The notes: generated by a model from the sequence alone, not told the origin. 64,000 nt of DNA from WHSO01 sp963732875 (GCA_963732875.1 CAVTBD010000001.1:1-64000); one strand, 5' to 3'. Positions 1 through 8,832 are shown, counted from the stretch's first letter. Program-made: numbers and translations.

Positions 1-4
1 CCGA

Positions 5-916
5 TTATACGTGGTGGATGTTCGCACCGTTGCGAAGCGGTAGCATTTCCTTGTTACCTGCGCTCCACCCAGTTTTTACGGGGCTGTCGCCTTCGATCCG
101 GAAGGCCGTTCGCCCCAGCTGCTCAATCTCTATCTCGAGCCGGTCGCCAGGATTTATCGGGCCGAGTCCCTTGTGGAAGGTCCCGGTCGCGATTACGTCC
201 CCGGGCTGGAGCTGAAGGAAGCGGCTCAGCCAGGACACCTGGTCCGGAATGTTGTGGGCCATGTCACGGGTGTTGTAATCCTGCCGGGCTTGGCCATTGA
301 CCCACGACCGAACCTGCAAATTATGCGGGTCGGGGACCTCATCCCGGGTGGTAATCCAGGGCCCGCACGGCCCAAACGTATCCTGCCCCTTGGGAATGAG
401 GAGCCCACGTCGCTTGAGCCCACGCGCGGAGACATCAAAGAACGGAACGTATCCGAACACGTAATCCATGGCCTCCGCCTCAGGCACGTCCTTGCCGTGG
501 CGGCCGATGACAAAGGCGAGTTCCGCTTCCGGCTGGACCTCACGAACAGCTTCGATGTTCTTAAGAACCACCGCATCGCCGGGCCCCACCAGTTCCGGCG
601 CCTTGAAGAAAAACTCGTTCGGCAGGTTCTCCGCTGTGCGTTCTGGCGTATCGATATAATTGACGAAAGCACCGAGACACTTGCTGGGACGCGGGACCGG
701 CGCCAGAAGCTTGACGCCGCCAATGGCAATTCCCCCCTCGGCGCTGACCATTTTCTGGATCTCGCCGCGGTAGGTATCAAAATTGCCGATAAGCTCTTCC
801 ATTACCCGCTGCGGTCCCCGCTCGGCGCGATGGCTGATCAGCGCACTGATTTCGACGACGCGATCTCCCCCCTTGAGCACGCCGACCCGGTCGTCGTCGA
901 AACGCAGAATTTTCAT
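5..916 (-). CDS. Fumarylacetoacetate hydrolase (FAH) family protein
   Basis: A 303-residue protein of the FAH fold, which groups metal-dependent C-C hydrolases, decarboxylases and isomerases acting on 2-oxo or enol acids. The C-terminal catalytic domain starts near residue 75. The usual divalent-metal ligands are visible as E130 and E132 in QPEAELAFVIG and D161 in FFDVSARG, and the conserved DTFGPCGPW segment follows. It is divergent from the receptor gene to its right and probably handles a ring-cleavage or oxo-acid intermediate of the same cluster. The substrate cannot be read from sequence, because FAH members range from fumarylpyruvate hydrolase to oxaloacetate decarboxylase. Family assignment is secure; the specific reaction is not. 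Confidence 0.85.
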   Translation of the reverse strand: MKILRFDDDRVGVLKGGDRVVEISALISHRAERGPQRVMEELIGNFDTYRGEIQKMVSAEGGIAIGGVKLLAPVPRPSKCLGAFVNYIDTPERTAENLPNEFFFKAPELVGPGDAVVLKNIEAVREVQPEAELAFVIGRHGKDVPEAEAMDYVFGYVPFFDVSARGLKRRGLLIPKGQDTFGPCGPWITTRDEVPDPHNLQVRSWVNGQARQDYNTRDMAHNIPDQVSWLSRFLQLQPGDVIATGTFHKGLGPINPGDRLEIEIEQLGRTAFRIEGDSPVKTGWSAGNKEMLPLRNGANIHHV

Positions 917-1086
917 TTTTGTCCTCCCTGTCGAATTCGGGCATCAGTATAGGCAACAACACATGTTCGCCGGTTAATTGTTCTGCCAGCCGATATTTTA
1001 TGATGACAATTTATATTCGGCTATGCATCCTTTCCGAGTGCCAGAACAAGTTGCAGTGGATCTAGGAACCACAGCAAAAACAACAC

Positions 1087-1109
1087 GGGGGTGTTGCGAG
1101 AGCACCCCC
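1087..1109 (+). promoter_or_regulatory. Leader stem-loop just upstream of the Bug receptor start
   Basis: A perfect 7-bp stem (GGGGGTG with CACCCCC) encloses a 9-base loop. It sits seven bases before the AAGGGG ribosome-binding site of the receptor that starts at 1130. The remainder of the 213-base divergent gap (917-1129) is AT-rich and probably holds both promoters, but I see no convincing -35/-10 pair. Confidence 0.4.
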
Positions 1110-1129
1110 ACAAAAAAGGGGTGGCAAGC

Positions 1130-2207
1130 ATGGCTCGGAAACTAGAGCAGGCATTTCTACTCGGTATTTCGCTGATGGCATGGGGATACCCATCCCACGC
1201 CTTCGCGGATTTGCCCGCCGATTTCTATAAGGCAAAGGGCCTGACCGTTTTAGTCGGCAGCGGCGCGGGGGGCGGTTACGACACCTATGCGCGGGCCCTC
1301 ACGCGCTTCTGGGGCGGGCACATCCCCGGAACGCCGAATATTGTCGTCAAGAACATGCCCGGCGCGGGCGGAATCAAGATGCAGAATTATCTTGCCAACA
1401 AGGCCCCGCGCGACGGATCGGTGGTTGGCGCAACGCGCGCAATCTTTCTCGTCGAACCCCTGATTAATGGCACGAAGTACAGTCATTACGATCCGCGCAA
1501 GATAAACTGGATCGGCAATATCAGCGGTCAGCAAACCGGGTGTTTTGTATGGCATACGCGGCCGGTGAATACCGTGCAAGCCGCCATGAAAAAGCAGGTG
1601 ATCATCGGACAGACGAGTGCGCGCTCTAACGGCGCAATTCTTGCGAATGTCTTCAACGCGCTGATAGGAACAAAATTCAAGGTCATCACGGGCTTTTCTT
1701 CCAGCGCCATCTATCTCGCGATTGAACGGGGGGAGGTTGACGGCTCGTGCCTGTCCTTCGCCACGGTCAGTGCCGCGGCGCCAGGCCTGATCGCGGAAAA
1801 GAAGCTCCGTTTTCTTGTCCAGGTCGGCCTCAAGCGAAGCAAGCAGCTTCCGGATGTTCCCGCGGTAGGCGAGTTCCTGAAGTCCGACCTCGAACGTCAG
1901 GTCATCAGAACTCCTGATGGCAAGTCTGACGATGGGCAGACCTTACGTCGCGCCGGCCGGGGTTCCGCACGACCGCCTGACAGCGCTTCGAACCTCTTTC
2001 ATGCAGACCATGACCGATAAAGCGTATCTCGCAGAGGCGGCGAAAGAGCATCTTTTCGTTGATCCTTCGGACCACACGGAAATGGAGGCGCTCATCGCGG
2101 ACGCCTATACCATTCCCGAGGCTGCGGTGAACCGGACGCGGGAAATACTGGCCGCGGCCCGAAAGGCCGCCGGCGGAAAGAAAAATAAGAAGAAAAAGAA
2201 GAAGTGA
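1130..2207 (+). pseudogene. Tripartite tricarboxylate (Bug/TctC) receptor, frameshifted
   Basis: A periplasmic solute receptor of the TTT family that binds organic acids. ATG 1130 follows AAGGGG and begins a signal peptide ending near SHAFA. The Bug fold motifs VLVGSGAGGGYD and NMPGAGG are clear. The reading frame breaks at about 1910-1917: the first frame ends at 2020, while the rest of the protein continues in the next frame to 2207. Removing one base of the A doublet there restores RQVIRLLMASL, which aligns with RQVITFMASI of the paralogue at 4962. The corrected protein would have 358 residues and ends in a strongly lysine-rich tail. No TctA or TctB membrane genes are in the window. The break could be a true lesion or a sequencing error. 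Confidence 0.75.
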
Positions 2208-2303
2208 CCGCGGCTGAATACGTCGTGACGCGTCAGCACGGCCCCGGCGCTTCACAATATCCGTAACGCGTGAATTCGGACACGTCGCAAATAGGAGAAT
2301 GCC

Positions 2304-2846
2304 ATGGCAATCAGGCCCAGAGCATCGGCACCGGCCTTGCGCGTAGATCAGCTTAATGGCGGTTATTTCGATGTCCGCACCGTTCACCCGAGGGCGTTTA
2401 CGTTTCTCGTGTTCTATCGTGGCGTCCATTGCGGGTTCTGCCGCCGCTACCTGCAGGACCTTGAAGCCAACATGGACGAGTTCACGAAACGGGGCGTAGA
2501 GGTATTGGCCCTGAGCTGCGACACGAAGGAGCGTGCACAACGAAGCCGCGACGAGTGGGGCATTAAGAAGCTCCCCCTCGCCTACGGACTTTCCCTGGAG
2601 AGCGCACGGAACTGGGGCCTGTTCATCTCGACCGGAATCAAGGATGACCAGCCGGACCTGTTTTCCGAACCGGGGCTTTTTCTGATCCAGCCGGACGGCA
2701 CCCTGTATGCGGCCTACATCCAGACGCTGCCGTTCGCGCGACCGCGCATCGCGGACATTCTGCATGCCATAGATTTCGTGACCGAGCGCGGCAAGCCCGC
2801 ACGGGGCGAGGTCGTTGACATCACCAGCCCGGCTTATCAGAAATAG
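2304..2846 (+). CDS. AhpC/TSA peroxiredoxin-like protein
   Basis: A 180-residue thioredoxin-fold protein of the AhpC/TSA-like group. The active-site region FYRGVHCGFCRR places C43 and C46 in a CxxC arrangement; related proteins usually read CPxC, so the proline is replaced by glycine. The later segment LFSEPGLFLIQPDGTLY is the typical cis-Pro region. TAGGAGA lies just before ATG 2304. It probably reduces peroxides or disulphides and may protect oxygen-sensitive enzymes of this catabolic cluster. The family is confident; the electron donor is unknown. Confidence 0.8.
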   Translation: MAIRPRASAPALRVDQLNGGYFDVRTVHPRAFTFLVFYRGVHCGFCRRYLQDLEANMDEFTKRGVEVLALSCDTKERAQRSRDEWGIKKLPLAYGLSLESARNWGLFISTGIKDDQPDLFSEPGLFLIQPDGTLYAAYIQTLPFARPRIADILHAIDFVTERGKPARGEVVDITSPAYQK

Positions 2847-2880
2847 CCGGGCCCGCTGCGCCCGGGCACGACGACATCGC

Positions 2881-3741
2881 CTAGGCGGGCGGCATCCCCA
2901 GTATCCTGCGCGTCTCGTCGGGGGTGGCGATCTCCCGGCCCAGGTCCGTCGCGAGCCGCACGATGCGCTCCACCAGTTGGGCGTTGCTTTTGGCCGGGAC
3001 ACCGTCGGTGTATTCGGGGATATCCTGGCACCCCAACCGCACGTGACCACCCATCATGATCCCGAGCGCGAGCATCCGCGTCTGGTTGATCGCCCCGCCC
3101 GTGCCGCGCGGCGCGAGAAGGTACTGAGAGCCCTCGGGCAAATGGCGGACACGGTGACAAATCTCGTCAATGTCGGGCGGAGACCACACGCCGCCGGGCG
3201 TGCCGAAGAGCAGGTTGAACCAGTAAGGCGCCTTGACCAGGCCACGCTCCTTCAGGAAGTTGAAATTCCAGAGCCCGCCCAGATGCCATAGCTCCCAGTT
3301 CGGCGTGATACCGTGCTCGATCATGCTCTCCGCGTACTCGATAATCTCGTCGCGCGGATGCTGATAGTAGACGTCGTATTCGCCGCGCTTTTCACTGCGC
3401 CGACGATAATCATGGTTGGTTAGCGAAATACCCATGAAATCGGGCTTGCCGGTCCCGAGCGTCATCAGCGGTTTCCGCTGCTCCAGGGGGGCGCCCGCCT
3501 GCCCCATGTCGATGAGGAGCCCGCTCGCTTTGCGGATGTTTTCTGCCAACCTGCCCCACCCGTCGGGCACGATCCGTCCGTCGTCGTCATGTGGGCCATG
3601 AAAGTGAATGATGCTTGCGCCTGCCTCCCGCACCGCGACCGCATCCTCCACCATGGCCTCCCATGTGGATGGTATCGCCGGATATTGCGGCTTGGCCGAC
3701 CCCGGATACCCGGTAGCGGCATAGATGATGAGCTTGTCCAT
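2881..3741 (-). CDS. Beta-keto acid cleavage enzyme (BKACE, DUF849)
   Basis: A 286-residue TIM-barrel protein of the BKACE family, which condenses a beta-keto acid with acetyl-CoA to give acetoacetate and a CoA ester (3-keto-5-aminohexanoate cleavage enzyme is the type member). The zinc-binding HxH is present as H46 and H48 in IIHFHGP. The third ligand is normally Glu in a GGHVRxGxED motif; here the motif reads GGHVRLGCQD, so the Glu is Gln239. I chose ATG 3741 because GAAGGG lies just upstream; the same frame extends to 3804 without a better site. It is divergent from the decarboxylase-like gene at 4116. Confidence 0.85.
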   Translation of the reverse strand: MDKLIIYAATGYPGSAKPQYPAIPSTWEAMVEDAVAVREAGASIIHFHGPHDDDGRIVPDGWGRLAENIRKASGLLIDMGQAGAPLEQRKPLMTLGTGKPDFMGISLTNHDYRRRSEKRGEYDVYYQHPRDEIIEYAESMIEHGITPNWELWHLGGLWNFNFLKERGLVKAPYWFNLLFGTPGGVWSPPDIDEICHRVRHLPEGSQYLLAPRGTGGAINQTRMLALGIMMGGHVRLGCQDIPEYTDGVPAKSNAQLVERIVRLATDLGREIATPDETRRILGMPPA

Positions 3742-3958
3742 TTTTTCCCTTCGCATCCTTCCCTGCGGGTCCCAAGGGTATCCCGCCAAATGCCGGCTTT
3801 CCATACTGCCGATTTACATGGAAGACGGTTCTTCGCCCCCTGCCCACCCTCGGCTTTATTATTTACGTCTCCTTCCCGTAGGGTTAGCATTTTCCATAAA
3901 CATAAATAAGCTGGCGCAATTCGCAAAGCTGTCGTGCGCCGCGATGAGAGGGGGAGGC

Positions 3959-3973
3959 TTTGTGATTCACAAA
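3959..3973. promoter_or_regulatory. Inverted repeat, candidate operator in divergent promoter region
   Basis: TTTGTG-ATT-CACAAA is a perfect palindrome with 6-bp arms in the 374-base divergent gap between the BKACE gene and the decarboxylase-like gene. The core resembles GntR-type half-sites (GT...AC). It differs from a CRP site in spacing. The surrounding 3850-3930 stretch is unusually AT-rich, as expected for promoters. No regulator gene lies beside it. Confidence 0.45.
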
Positions 3974-4115
3974 ATGCTAGTTGTCACGCCGTACCGGATG
4001 CCCACAGGGCTTCTCCCGGACATCTCCCCACGCCGACGTACGCAACAAAAAAATGGCGACCCGTCCTGTCTCCAGCTTGCCGCGGGGCGGCCGCCCAGAA
4101 TCCGGGAAAACGAGC

Positions 4116-4856
4116 ATGTTTGAGGATTACCTGCCCAAGCGGAAAATCGGCGTCATGTCGCCGCTGCCGATCATCGACAACTCAGCATACGAATTCTACC
4201 GCATCGTGCAGGAAGACGTGATGCTGGTCATGATCCCCGTCGGGCTTTCGGAATTCAGCGCGAAAGACGTCGAACGGGTGTTCGCACCGATCGATTCCTA
4301 TCTGGACAAGCTCATGGATCGGGGCGTGGACCTGATCATGCAGTCCGGCGTGCCCCTCCCGATCCTGATCGGCGTGGAAGCCCACGACCGGCTGATCGAG
4401 CACATCGCGGAATACAGCGGCCGGGTCGCGACCTCCTCCGTGCTGGGAATCGTCGCCGCAGCAAAGCATCTCGGGATCCGTCGCATCGCCCTTGCCAACA
4501 AGTGGTCGGACAAGATGAACGGGACCCTGGCCGAGTTCTTTCAGCGCGGCGGCGTAGAGGTCGCCGGGGTCGCCTCGGAAGTGCTCGCCCCGGCGGAATT
4601 CCAGAAGAAGTCGAGCAAGGAAAACATCTCGCTGGCCTACGAGCTGGGCCGCGCCGCCCTGACGCGCTTTCCCGACGCGGACGGGCTCTATATCGGCGGC
4701 GGCGCCTGGCTGTCCCAGCCGGTCTGCGAGGCGCTCGAGAAGGAGTTCGGGAAACCGACCATATCGAACAAGAGCGCCATGATCTGGGACACCCTGCACC
4801 GGGTGGACTACTGGCGCCCCATCGCGGGACATGGCCAGCTTCTGGCGTCGCCCTAG
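4116..4856 (+). CDS. Asp/Glu racemase superfamily protein, arylmalonate decarboxylase-like, catalytic Cys absent
   Basis: A 246-residue protein resembling arylmalonate decarboxylase and maleate cis-trans isomerase. From memory the C-terminal half aligns with arylmalonate decarboxylase: GLYIGGGAWLSQP corresponds to the decarboxylase segment with its catalytic Cys (LLSCGG), and the WD motif near residues 224-225 is kept. Both positions that can carry cysteines in the superfamily are occupied by other residues: QSG at 76-78 and GGG at 194-196. The only cysteine is C204. It may be a divergent enzyme or a non-catalytic binding protein. The frame is open back to 3981, but homology starts at ATG 4116. 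Confidence 0.7.
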   Translation: MFEDYLPKRKIGVMSPLPIIDNSAYEFYRIVQEDVMLVMIPVGLSEFSAKDVERVFAPIDSYLDKLMDRGVDLIMQSGVPLPILIGVEAHDRLIEHIAEYSGRVATSSVLGIVAAAKHLGIRRIALANKWSDKMNGTLAEFFQRGGVEVAGVASEVLAPAEFQKKSSKENISLAYELGRAALTRFPDADGLYIGGGAWLSQPVCEALEKEFGKPTISNKSAMIWDTLHRVDYWRPIAGHGQLLASP

Positions 4857-4961
4857 AAACCGAAAAGGATTTTCAGCGACGTCCAACGAGGAGGCAGTGG
4901 GACACCACAATGCCCAACAGGGCGGGACGATCCGGAACCGCCTGGCAACAAGGAGGCAAAG

Positions 4962-6089
4962 ATGATCGTCAAAAACGAACGCGTCCCAGGTGATCTGAAA
5001 TCCGACCACACAGCGACCAAATGCGCCCGGCGATGCCCGGCGCGGCTGGCCGGCGGTCTTGTCCTGTTGGCTGCCATTGCCGGCACCGGCCAGGTCGCAC
5101 GCGCCGAATCCTTTTACAAGGACAAGGATATCCACATCGTCGTCAGCTCGCGCGCCGGCGGCGCCTACGATCTCTATGCGCGCATGCTGGCGACCGTCTA
5201 CGGCAAGCACATTCCCGGAAATCCCAAGATCATCGTCCAGAACATGCCGGGCGCCGGCGGCGTCAAGGCGACCAACTACATGTATGCCGTGGCGGCACGT
5301 GACGGGACCGTCGTCGCGGCAACCCACAGCGGGATAGAAACGGCCCCGCTCCGGTTCCCCAAGGCGGCCAAGTTCGACCTGAACAAGTTTTCCTGGATCG
5401 GCAGCATCACGAGCGATCCGTTCGTCGGATACGTGTGGCACACCGCGCCGGTGAAGACGCTGAAAGACGTCCGCACCACCCAGATCATCGTCGGCGGAAT
5501 CAGCGTCGGGACCGCAGGGCTCGACTACGCTGTGATCGGGCGGGACATGCTGGGCCTGAAGCTCAAGATCGTGGCCGGCTACAAGGGCTCCGGCGCGGTC
5601 AAGCTCGCCATGAAGCGCGGCGAGGTCCAGGGAACCTTCGCCAACGGCTGGAGCAGCCTCAAGTCGCAGGAACCGGAATGGCTGAAGGAAGGCAAGATCC
5701 GGATTCTCGTCCAGCACGGGCTCAAGAAATCTCCCGACCTGCCGAACGTGCCCCGGCTGATCGACTTCGCGCGTACCGACATGGATCGCCAGGTGATCAC
5801 CTTCATGGCCTCGATCCAGGAAGCGGCCAAGCCCTATTTCGGCCCGCCGGCCATTCCCGCGGCGCGGCTCAAGGAGCTGCGCGGCGGCTTCGACGCGAGC
5901 CTGCGCGATCCCAAGTTCGTGACCGGACTAAAGAGGGCCCACGCCGCCCTGACCGACCCGATGACCGGGGCCGAGCTCGCCGCCTTCGTCAAGAACCTAT
6001 CCGAGACGCCGCCCGCGGTGGTCGATCGCATCAACAGGATGCTCGACGACTTCAAGAACAAGAAGAAGCGGGGTTCCTCGCACCGGTAG
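4962..6089 (+). CDS. Tripartite tricarboxylate (Bug/TctC) substrate-binding receptor
   Basis: An intact 375-residue periplasmic receptor, paralogous to the broken one at 1130. AGGAGG precedes ATG 4962. A long n-region, a hydrophobic segment (LAGGLVLLAAIAGTG) and an ARA cleavage site make a signal peptide of about 49 residues. Bug-fold hallmarks include VVSSRAGGAYD and NMPGAGG. The C-terminus is basic (KNKKKRG), like that of its paralogue. It should feed organic acid to a TctAB-type permease, which must lie elsewhere because none is present here. Its gene is followed after 11 bases by the MmgE/PrpD gene. Confidence 0.88.
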   Translation: MIVKNERVPGDLKSDHTATKCARRCPARLAGGLVLLAAIAGTGQVARAESFYKDKDIHIVVSSRAGGAYDLYARMLATVYGKHIPGNPKIIVQNMPGAGGVKATNYMYAVAARDGTVVAATHSGIETAPLRFPKAAKFDLNKFSWIGSITSDPFVGYVWHTAPVKTLKDVRTTQIIVGGISVGTAGLDYAVIGRDMLGLKLKIVAGYKGSGAVKLAMKRGEVQGTFANGWSSLKSQEPEWLKEGKIRILVQHGLKKSPDLPNVPRLIDFARTDMDRQVITFMASIQEAAKPYFGPPAIPAARLKELRGGFDASLRDPKFVTGLKRAHAALTDPMTGAELAAFVKNLSETPPAVVDRINRMLDDFKNKKKRGSSHR

Positions 6090-6100
6090 GCGGGCACACC

Positions 6101-7447
6101 ATGTCGCGGCCCGACGGCCCGTCCCTGACGGAAATCCTTGCCGCCTTCGTCGCGGAGACACCGGCGGCACGGATTCCGGAAGCGACGGTCGCGCCCGCGA
6201 AGAACCTGATCCTCGACACCATGGGCGTCGCCCTCGCGGCGACGCGGCGGCCCATCGGGGACATCGTCTGCGGATATCTCAAGCAGGCATGTGCGTCGCC
6301 GGGGACGGCCACCATCCTGGGGGCCGGTGCAAGATCGTCGCCGGAGCTCGCCGCGCTGGCCAACGGCACGCTGGCCAACGCCCTCGATTTCGACGAAGGG
6401 TCGCACCTGTCCACCCATGTGCTGCCGGCCGCCCTCGCCGTCGCCGAGCACGAGGGGCTCACCGGCCGGGACCTGCTCGAGGCGTTCATTCTCGCCCACG
6501 AGGCCGGCGCGCGGCTGACCCAGACCATCGACGCGGGGCGGCGCCGGCAGAAGGGTCCGACGGCGCTCGGCTGGTGGCACGTCGGCCTCGTCGGACCGGT
6601 CGCCGCGGCGCTGGCGGCGTGCCGGCTTCTGAAGCTGGACCGGCGCCAGACCGCGACGGCGATCGGCATCGCGACCTGCAGTTCGGGCGGCTTCCGCCGC
6701 AACATGGGGACCATGGCGAAGGCCCTGCATTCGGGGCATGCCGCGCGCGCCGGCGTCGAAGCCGCGTCTCTCGCCCGGCGCGGCTTCACGGCGGACCCGG
6801 CGATCCTCGAAGCCCCGCTGGGTTTCCTGGCGGCGGTCTGTCCGCCGGAGGATCGCGACGCGACGGCGATCACCGAGCGTCTCGGCCGGCCCTACGCCCT
6901 GGAAGGGACGCTCAGGCTCAAGCGGTTTCCCGCCTGCAATCCCGGGCATCCCCTAATCGATGCCGCCCTGCAGTTCCGTGACGATGACGTCGCGCCCTGG
7001 TCCGAGATCGACTCGATCGACGCGGACCTTCACACCTTCTCGCTTCTCCGGCTCGACCCCGGCGACGAGCACGAAGCCGGGTTCAGCGGCGCCTTCCTTC
7101 TGGCGGCCACCCTGATCCACGGCGCCTTCGGCCTCGATCACCTCACCGAGGAAACGCTCCACGACAGCCGGGTCCGGGACCTCATGAGACGGATCCGCCA
7201 CGTCCCCGCCGCCAAGCCCGAGACCATGGTCGTGCACCTGCGCGGCGGCCGATCGGTAACCGTCGAGGTCCCCCCGGTCCGCCGCCTACCGCCCGGGGAC
7301 GCGGTCCGCGAGAAATTCCGGCGCTGTGCCGGCGAAGTCCTTTCGGGCCCCGCAGTCGAGGAGATCGAGGCGCGGATTCTGGCGCTGGACGCGCAGCCCG
7401 ATATCTCGCGGCTCATGGCCCTGGCCGGGGGCGTCGCGAAAAAATAG
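6101..7447 (+). CDS. MmgE/PrpD family protein
   Basis: A 448-residue member of the 2-methylcitrate dehydratase-like MmgE/PrpD family, full length for the family. Typical segments are DTMGVALAATRRP near the N-terminus, NALDFDEGSHLSTHV (active-site helix region) near residues 93-107, and KRFPACNPGHP in the second half. ATG 6101 follows GTAGGCGGG; the same frame is open far upstream only because of GC richness. In this neighbourhood it more likely dehydrates or isomerises a catabolic hydroxy acid than works in the methylcitrate cycle, since prpB and prpC are absent. Substrate unknown. Confidence 0.85.
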   Translation: MSRPDGPSLTEILAAFVAETPAARIPEATVAPAKNLILDTMGVALAATRRPIGDIVCGYLKQACASPGTATILGAGARSSPELAALANGTLANALDFDEGSHLSTHVLPAALAVAEHEGLTGRDLLEAFILAHEAGARLTQTIDAGRRRQKGPTALGWWHVGLVGPVAAALAACRLLKLDRRQTATAIGIATCSSGGFRRNMGTMAKALHSGHAARAGVEAASLARRGFTADPAILEAPLGFLAAVCPPEDRDATAITERLGRPYALEGTLRLKRFPACNPGHPLIDAALQFRDDDVAPWSEIDSIDADLHTFSLLRLDPGDEHEAGFSGAFLLAATLIHGAFGLDHLTEETLHDSRVRDLMRRIRHVPAAKPETMVVHLRGGRSVTVEVPPVRRLPPGDAVREKFRRCAGEVLSGPAVEEIEARILALDAQPDISRLMALAGGVAKK

Positions 7448-7473
7448 TCAGGCCTACAGCAGGGAGAATGCGC

Positions 7474-8832
7474 ATGCCCGCACAGTCAGACCGTCAAACC
7501 ATCGCCATCACGGGCGACAGCATGGTCACCCGGCCGCTTTCGGTGTTCAGGGAGGAACCGTATCTCCGGATGCGGGAAATCCTGAAGGCGGCAGACGTGT
7601 TCTATACCAACTTCGAGGCGAACGCCCACCCGTACCTCGACGATCCGCACGCGCAACGCCAGGGCGGCGGAACCTACGTGACGTCGGAGCCGGGCCTTCT
7701 CGACGACCTCAAGTGGATGGGCGTGAACATCGTTTCGTGCGGGAGCAGCCACGCCGACGACTACGGCCCCAAGGGAATCCTCGACACCATGCGCTATCTC
7801 GACCAGGCGGGCATCGTCCATGCCGGGTCCGGGCGCCACCTCGCGGAAGCCCGGGCGCCGGCCTATCTCGATACGGCGAGCGGCAGGATCGCGCTGGTCG
7901 CGGCAACGTCGCAATACAACCCGGGGGCGCGGGCCGGTGAACAGCGTGTCGATACCGCGGGCTACCCCGGGGTTAACGGCATACGCCACAAGATGGTTTA
8001 CAACGTCGACAAGGCGATGCTCGACCAGCTGCGCCACATTGGTGAAGCGATCGGCTGGGAAGCGGCCCAGGAACGCCGCCGCTACCAAGGCGATTCCCAT
8101 GCCGGCAAATCTGCCGACGGCACCTACAACCTGCTTGGAAAGACCTTCCGCGTCGCCCCGACGTGCGGCGAGTCCTCCTTCGTCAACGAAAGCGACGTCG
8201 AGGAGAACCTGCGCCAGGTGAGAAACGCGCGCGCCTTCGCCGATAAGGTCATCGTGAGCCTGCACTGTCACGACCTGGGCGGCCCGACGCTGCTGACCGC
8301 GAAGCGGCGCACCGAGGTGGACGACCTCGCGGACTTCGCCATCGACTTCGGGCGGCGCAGCATCGACGCGGGCGCGGACATCTTCGTGTGCCACGGCCCC
8401 CAGGTGCCGCTCGCAGTGGAGATCTACAAGGGCAGGCCCATGTTCCATGGCATCGGCACCTTCGTCTTCCAGGTCGAGACGATGAAGTTCTTGCCGGCTG
8501 AAGCCTACGAGCGGTACGGGCTCGGCGAGCGGGCGACGCCGGCGGATTTCATCGAGGCCCGCTATAAGGGGGGTACCCGCGGTCATACCGGCGACCCGGC
8601 ACAATGGGAACAGATGTTCGCGACCTGCGACTTCGCCGGCGACGAGCTCGCCGAAATCCGGCTCTACCCGATTGATCTCGGGTTCCAGCGGCCACGAACA
8701 CAGCGGGGCCGCCCGATGCTGGCCGAGGGTGCCATCAAGGACCGGGTGTTCGAGCGGGTACAGAGGCTGTCAGCACAGTATGGAACCCGTGTCGCGGTCA
8801 AGGATGGCATAGGCGTGGTCCAGCCTAGCTGA
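7474..8832 (+). CDS. CapA/PGA_cap family metallophosphatase-like protein
   Basis: A 452-residue protein of the CapA family, a calcineurin-like metallophosphatase fold known from poly-gamma-glutamate capsule systems. Visible signatures are ITGDSM (D15), an SSHADDYG motif where CapA proteins usually have NNH, SLHCHD, and HGPQVPLAVEIYKG followed by HGIGTFVFQ. There is no signal peptide or membrane anchor, unlike classic CapA, and no capB or capC nearby. I prefer ATG 7474 because AGGGAGA is 6-7 bases upstream; ATG 7468 is only one base from it. Position after the PrpD gene suggests a cytoplasmic catabolic role, perhaps hydrolysing an amide or phosphoester. That is inference. Confidence 0.75.
   Translation: MPAQSDRQTIAITGDSMVTRPLSVFREEPYLRMREILKAADVFYTNFEANAHPYLDDPHAQRQGGGTYVTSEPGLLDDLKWMGVNIVSCGSSHADDYGPKGILDTMRYLDQAGIVHAGSGRHLAEARAPAYLDTASGRIALVAATSQYNPGARAGEQRVDTAGYPGVNGIRHKMVYNVDKAMLDQLRHIGEAIGWEAAQERRRYQGDSHAGKSADGTYNLLGKTFRVAPTCGESSFVNESDVEENLRQVRNARAFADKVIVSLHCHDLGGPTLLTAKRRTEVDDLADFAIDFGRRSIDAGADIFVCHGPQVPLAVEIYKGRPMFHGIGTFVFQVETMKFLPAEAYERYGLGERATPADFIEARYKGGTRGHTGDPAQWEQMFATCDFAGDELAEIRLYPIDLGFQRPRTQRGRPMLAEGAIKDRVFERVQRLSAQYGTRVAVKDGIGVVQPS

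Noticed and set aside
3961..3971. A CRP-binding site (TGTGA...TCACA)
   Set aside because: The half-sites are too close together for the CRP spacing of six bases.
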